Shown here: piece by piece, positions 60,906 through 64,000 of the stretch
How the letters are laid out: every line of letters starts with the position of its first letter
How positions within the stretch are numbered: the stretch's first letter is position 1
Source: a virus
Length of the DNA stretch: 64,000 bases
Virus record (IMG/VR): IMGVR_UViG_3300032246_001967
Span: 1 to 64,000 of that record
Reading direction: 5' to 3' (one strand)
The notes under the pieces: model-generated
Seen by the model: only the letters and a program-made list of their open reading frames with translations
The model's database searches: none
What the model was told of the DNA's origin: nothing
Translations under genes and position numbers: made by a program

Positions 60906-61478
60906 ATGGCAATATTATCAAAATCAGGTATAACTAACGGAGCAACAGTTCAACCAGGTCATGTTACTCAATCTGTAGACGCTTTTACAGGACTTGTAGC
61001 ATATGACATTACTTTATCAGGTTCATATACTTTAACAGGTAGTTTTAATCAATCAGGAAGCGCTAGAATATCAGGTTCACTTATTGTTAATACTGTTTCT
61101 GCTTCCGCATTAACTGGTTCTTTTACAGGACCATTAGTAGGTACAGCTTCAGGAGCTTCATATATAAACACTAATGTACCTTCTTTTAACCCTAGTGGAA
61201 GTGGAGTAAATTTCCAACCCGGTGGATTAGGAGTTTTAGCAGGTTCAGTTAAATTAGCTTCAGGTGTTAGTGCCGCAATTAATCCAACTGCTTTATCTGG
61301 AAAAAGATTTCAAACACAATATTGGGTTACTGCCACTAAAGCATCAGGTTCAACTTCTCCAAGCAATAATGCTTTAATGGTTCAAGAAACCGCTCCATCA
61401 GCTGGTTCATTTTTTATTAAAGACATTGGAGCTTCTACAAATGATGATGTGAATTTTATTATTGTTTATTTACAATAA
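60906..61478 (+). CDS. Short fibre-type structural protein
   Basis: A 190-aa Ser/Gly/Thr-rich protein that begins like the long fibre (MAILSKSGITNGATVQPG) and has TLSGSYTLTGSFNQSGSARI and ALTGSFTGPLVGTAS, the same fibre repeat vocabulary. The C-terminal ~80 residues (FQTQYWVTATKASGS ... FFIKDIGASTNDDVNFIIVY) form a small beta head. Probably a second, shorter fibre or a fibre tip. Confidence 0.6.
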   Translation: MAILSKSGITNGATVQPGHVTQSVDAFTGLVAYDITLSGSYTLTGSFNQSGSARISGSLIVNTVSASALTGSFTGPLVGTASGASYINTNVPSFNPSGSGVNFQPGGLGVLAGSVKLASGVSAAINPTALSGKRFQTQYWVTATKASGSTSPSNNALMVQETAPSAGSFFIKDIGASTNDDVNFIIVYLQ

Positions 61479-61481
61479 TAA

Positions 61482-61490
61482 TATTTATAT
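61482..61490 (+). promoter_or_regulatory. Late-type nonamer variant TATTTATAT
   Basis: Sits 3 nt after the fibre stop and 87 nt before the sheath ATG; a second copy stands nearer the gene. Confidence 0.3.
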
Positions 61491-61514
61491 TTAAGGGTTT
61501 TTATTTAATTGGTT

Positions 61515-61545
61515 GTAAGTTAATCTTACTTTTGAGATTTTTTAA
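61515..61545 (+). terminator. Weak stem-loop with T-run
   Basis: GTAAG/CTTAC (61515-61529, loop TTAAT) followed by TTTTGAGATTTTTT. A short stem, so termination would be partial. Confidence 0.3.
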
Positions 61546-61547
61546 CA

Positions 61548-61556
61548 TATTTATAA
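61548..61556 (+). promoter_or_regulatory. Late-type nonamer TATTTATAA
   Basis: Exact match, 21 nt before the sheath ATG at 61578. The leader includes AAAAGAAA just before the start. Confidence 0.5.
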
Positions 61557-61577
61557 CAGAATAAAAACTAAAAGAAA

Positions 61578-63281
61578 ATGGCATCAACTTTAATATCACC
61601 TGGCGTATTAGCTCTAGAAAACGACCAGTCATTTATCACCCAACAACCAGTAACTGTTGGAGCTGCGCTTATTGGTCCTACTGTTAAAGGTCCTGTTGAA
61701 GTTCCTACAATTGTTACTTCTTACAGTCAATATCAGAATATTTTTGGTACAACTTTTCAAAGTTCAAGCCAAGTTTACACTTATTTTACTTCAATTGCTG
61801 CTTACAATTACTTCAATAATGGTGGTGAAACATTATTAGTAGCTAGAGTAGTAACAGGATCGTTTACTCCTGCTGAATCAACTCCTATTTCTGCTTCTAA
61901 CTCATCTTCTGCTGCTTTTTCATTAGAAACTTTATCTAAAGGTGTTATTATGAATAGTAGTTCAAGTTTAGCAAGTGATGGTACTTTACCAAGTGGTTCA
62001 TCAGATAATATTAGATGGCAAATTGTTAACTCAAATACTTCATCAGGTACTTTCTCATTATTAATTAGACAAGGTAATGATTTAACAAATACTCCAGTTG
62101 TATTAGAAACATGGACTAACTTATCTATGGATCCATTCTCACCTAACTATATTTCAAAAGTAATTGGTGATTATGCTTTAAACTATAACTCATCTAATAA
62201 CCAAATCCAAGTATCTGGTTCTTATCCTAATAACTCAAAATATGTAAGAGTTAAAGCTGTTAATTTACCAACACCTTATTATTTTAAGAATGATGGTACA
62301 TTTAAAGCTGAATATACTAGTTCAATTCCTTTAAATTCAAGCGGTTCATTCCAAAACGCAACTGGTAACTTATTTAACGGAAAAGCTCAATATTATAATA
62401 CAATCACTGACGGTAACTTCTCACAAGGTATTGGTAGTGCTAGTTATGATAATATGATTAATTTGTTGTCTAACGCAGATGACTACAAATTCAATGTATT
62501 ATTAACTCCTGGTTTATTTAATTCATTACAAACTTCTCAAGTAACAAATATTATTTCAAACACTCAAAACAGAGGTGATAATATTTTTGTATTAGACTTA
62601 GTACCTTACGATTCAACAGTTTCAACAGTAACTACTCAAGCTGCAACTCGTAATACTTCGTACGCCGCTTCATACTGGCCTTGGTTACAAACTATTGATC
62701 CTGATACTGGAGCTAACGTTTGGGTACCTGCTTCAACTATGATTGGTGGTGTTTATGCTTATAATGATTCTGTAAGTGAACCTTGGTTTGCACCTGCGGG
62801 TATTAACAGAGGTGGATTAGGAAATGTAATTAGAGCAGAACAAAAATTATCTCAAGCAAACAGAGATACATTATATCAAGGTAAAGTTAACCCAATTGCT
62901 ACATTCCCAGGAACTGGAGTTGTAGTATATGGTCAGAAAACATTACAAACTCAAGCATCTGCTTTAGACAGAGTAAACGTAAGAAGATTATTAATTGCTT
63001 TAAAATCTTATATTTCTCAAGTAGCAAATAACTTAGTATTTGAACAAAACACTATCGCTACTCGTAATGCATTTTTAGCTCAAGTTAATCCATATTTAGC
63101 TTCTGTTCAACAAAAACAAGGTTTATATGCGTTTAAAGTAGTAATGGATGATTCAAACAATACAGCTGATGTAATTGATAGAAACCAATTAGTAGGTCAA
63201 ATTTATATTCAACCAACTAAGACTGCTGAATTTATTTACTTAGATTTCAACATCTTACCAACAGGAGTAACTTTTGATTAA
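61578..63281 (+). CDS. 18: Tail sheath protein, gp18-like
   Basis: A 567-aa sheath protein: LISPGVLALENDQSFITQQP at the start (family phrase SPGV-x-x-x-E), GAALIGPTVKGPVEVPTIVT, FNNGGETLLVARVV, PWFAPAGINRGGL (the P-W-x-APAG-x-xRG hallmark, about 398-410), and FVVQPTKTAEFIYLDFNILPTG-type end. It polymerises around the tube and contracts. Length is near that of T4 gp18 (659 aa) but without its protruding domain. The tube gene follows. Confidence 0.93.
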   Translation: MASTLISPGVLALENDQSFITQQPVTVGAALIGPTVKGPVEVPTIVTSYSQYQNIFGTTFQSSSQVYTYFTSIAAYNYFNNGGETLLVARVVTGSFTPAESTPISASNSSSAAFSLETLSKGVIMNSSSSLASDGTLPSGSSDNIRWQIVNSNTSSGTFSLLIRQGNDLTNTPVVLETWTNLSMDPFSPNYISKVIGDYALNYNSSNNQIQVSGSYPNNSKYVRVKAVNLPTPYYFKNDGTFKAEYTSSIPLNSSGSFQNATGNLFNGKAQYYNTITDGNFSQGIGSASYDNMINLLSNADDYKFNVLLTPGLFNSLQTSQVTNIISNTQNRGDNIFVLDLVPYDSTVSTVTTQAATRNTSYAASYWPWLQTIDPDTGANVWVPASTMIGGVYAYNDSVSEPWFAPAGINRGGLGNVIRAEQKLSQANRDTLYQGKVNPIATFPGTGVVVYGQKTLQTQASALDRVNVRRLLIALKSYISQVANNLVFEQNTIATRNAFLAQVNPYLASVQQKQGLYAFKVVMDDSNNTADVIDRNQLVGQIYIQPTKTAEFIYLDFNILPTGVTFD

Positions 63282-63297
63282 TTTTTTAAAATTTAAA

Positions 63298-63306
63298 TAT
63301 TTATAA
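63298..63306 (+). promoter_or_regulatory. Late-type nonamer TATTTATAA
   Basis: Exact match, 15 nt before the tube ATG at 63322. Confidence 0.5.
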
Positions 63307-63321
63307 TAAACAATAAATAAA

Positions 63322-63810
63322 ATGGCAGTATTAAATCCGAACGAAATATTTTTCACCGCCTTCGAACCAAAACAGGCGAACCGCTTTATCATGTATATTG
63401 ATGGTATTCCTGCATATGAAATCAAAGGGGTAGGTGCTATAAGTTTAACTCAAGGTACAGTTCCGTTAAACCATATTAACGTACAACGTTACGTTAAAGG
63501 TGTAACCAAATGGAATCCTGTACAATTTACTTTATTCGATCCTATCACTCCTTCAGGTGCACAAGCTGTAATGGAATGGGTTCGTTTACATCACGAATCA
63601 GTAACAGGTAGAGATGGTTATAGTGATTTCTATAAGAAAGACTTAACTTTCGACGTATTAGGTCCTGTAGGTGATATCGTATCTGAATGGGTATTAAAAG
63701 GAGCCTTTATTACTGATGCTAACTTCGGTGATTATAACTGGGATACTGTTGATACTGCTGTTAATATCACTATGACAGTACAACCTGATTATTGTGTGTT
63801 AAACTTCTAA
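63322..63810 (+). CDS. 19: Tail tube protein, gp19-like
   Basis: A 162-aa protein with FTAFEPKQANRFIMYIDGIP at the start and HINVQRYVKGVTKWNPVQFT, VMEWVRLHHESVTGRDGYSD and GDYNWDTVDTAVNITMTVQP, the order of phage T4 gp19-type tube proteins. T4 gp19 has 163 aa. It stacks into the inner tube under the sheath. Like the major capsid gene it shows more C-ending codons than most genes here. Followed by a strong terminator. Confidence 0.92.
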   Translation: MAVLNPNEIFFTAFEPKQANRFIMYIDGIPAYEIKGVGAISLTQGTVPLNHINVQRYVKGVTKWNPVQFTLFDPITPSGAQAVMEWVRLHHESVTGRDGYSDFYKKDLTFDVLGPVGDIVSEWVLKGAFITDANFGDYNWDTVDTAVNITMTVQPDYCVLNF

Positions 63811-63830
63811 TTAATAAAAAGAAAATTAAG

Positions 63831-63859
63831 AAAGCTCGCAAGAAATTGCGGGCTTTTTT
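63831..63859 (+). terminator. Rho-independent terminator
   Basis: 11-bp stem AAAGCTCGCAA / TTGCGGGCTTT (63831-63841, 63846-63856; one G-U pair) with GAAA tetraloop and a T-run. Confidence 0.9.
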
Positions 63860-63869
63860 CATTTCTATA

Positions 63870-63878
63870 TATTTATAT
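63870..63878 (+). promoter_or_regulatory. Late-type nonamer variant TATTTATAT
   Basis: It lies 24 nt before the ATG at 63903. A perfect TATAAATA follows at 63892-63899, only 3 nt before that ATG. Confidence 0.4.
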
Positions 63879-63902
63879 AGGACAATAAAGTTATAAATAA
63901 CA

Positions 63903-64000
63903 TGAGCGAATTTAATTTCCCAACAGAGGTTATAGATTTACCTTCAAAAGGTTTAGTATATCCTGAAACATCTCCATTATCTTCTGGTAAACTTGAAATG
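63903..64000 (+). CDS. Baseplate hub protein, gp26-like, 5' end (continues beyond window)
   Basis: The first 32 residues visible include FPTEVIDLPSKGLVYPETSP and LSSGKLEM. The phrase LPSKG-x-x-YP-x-x-x-PLSSG-x-(I/L)EM is the start of the T4 baseplate (gp26-type) family, where a conserved MTAKEED normally comes next and lies beyond the edge. gp26 belongs to the baseplate hub assembly set. The position after tube and terminator fits a new structural unit. Confidence 0.65.

Noticed and set aside
3171-63306. Reading TATAAATA on the minus strand as T4-type late promoters driving antisense transcripts
   Set aside because: Every copy sits just upstream of a + strand start and no minus-strand gene exists; systematic antisense promoters are less likely than a + strand element, though this has not been tested.
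1-64000. tRNA genes
   Set aside because: No cloverleaf with a GTTC-A-A-type T arm was seen by eye, including in the structured gaps at 34.9 and 45.2 kb; a tRNA scan would settle it.

Overview
The window is part of the genome of a large, strongly AT-rich, contractile-tailed (T4-like) phage. Every gene I can support lies on the + strand, and genes are packed with 1-8 nt stop/start overlaps (TAATG, ATGA). The T4-type virion set is recognisable: baseplate (gp25-, gp6-, hub- and wedge-like), terminase (gp17), portal (gp20), prohead protease (gp21), core scaffold (gp22), major capsid (gp23), neck (gp13-, gp14-, gp15-like), sheath (gp18) and tube (gp19). Three things suggest a Bacteroidota (flavobacterial-type) host: starts generally lack Shine-Dalgarno sequences, four early-type promoters fit a TTTG / TAnnTTT layout, and there is a Bacteroidota-style Hc1 histone-like peptide. 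The host call is inference.

Layout. 1-3.2 kb: end of a GH19-like endolysin, small early genes, an HD-domain protein and a gp55-like late sigma factor. 3.2-17.1 kb: baseplate and tail-tip genes. 17.1-20.3 kb: SegE-like and GIY-YIG endonucleases, primase, RecB-like nuclease. 20.3-34.9 kb: a long accessory block of kinase, HAD, GAF-like, zinc-ribbon, Hc1-like and modular small-domain proteins, including an 865-aa protein with a nucleotidyltransferase, two zinc-metallopeptidase motifs and a ParB-like segment. 35.0-37.7 kb: an FAD oxidoreductase and a NadR-like kinase behind their own early promoters. 37.7-48.2 kb: envelope protein, terminase, portal, capsid assembly and major capsid. 48.3-50.6 kb: an amidinotransferase-family enzyme, a phosphatidylserine-decarboxylase-like enzyme and PhoH, in tight succession. 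50.6-64 kb: fibres, neck, sheath, tube and the start of a gp26-like baseplate gene.

Three patterns tie the window together. (1) A nonamer close to TATTTATAA stands 2-25 nt upstream of the first gene of more than 20 transcription-unit-like blocks; four other units carry TTTG-N19-TTATATT(A/T). I read these as late- and early-type control signals, with the gp55-like gene in an early unit. TATTTATA is the exact reverse complement of the T4 late promoter TATAAATA. (2) Many unrelated proteins of the accessory block begin with a short amphipathic leader ending in (L/I)-x-E, the known T4 gp21 cleavage pattern and the layout of T4 internal-protein capsid-targeting peptides. This suggests that much of the block encodes proteins packaged in the head and injected with the DNA. 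(3) Several of these proteins are chains of small modules joined at L-x-E sites, the 865-aa protein being the clearest.

No tRNA, CRISPR array, integrase or insertion sequence was recognised. There is no gene-free stretch over about 210 bases.
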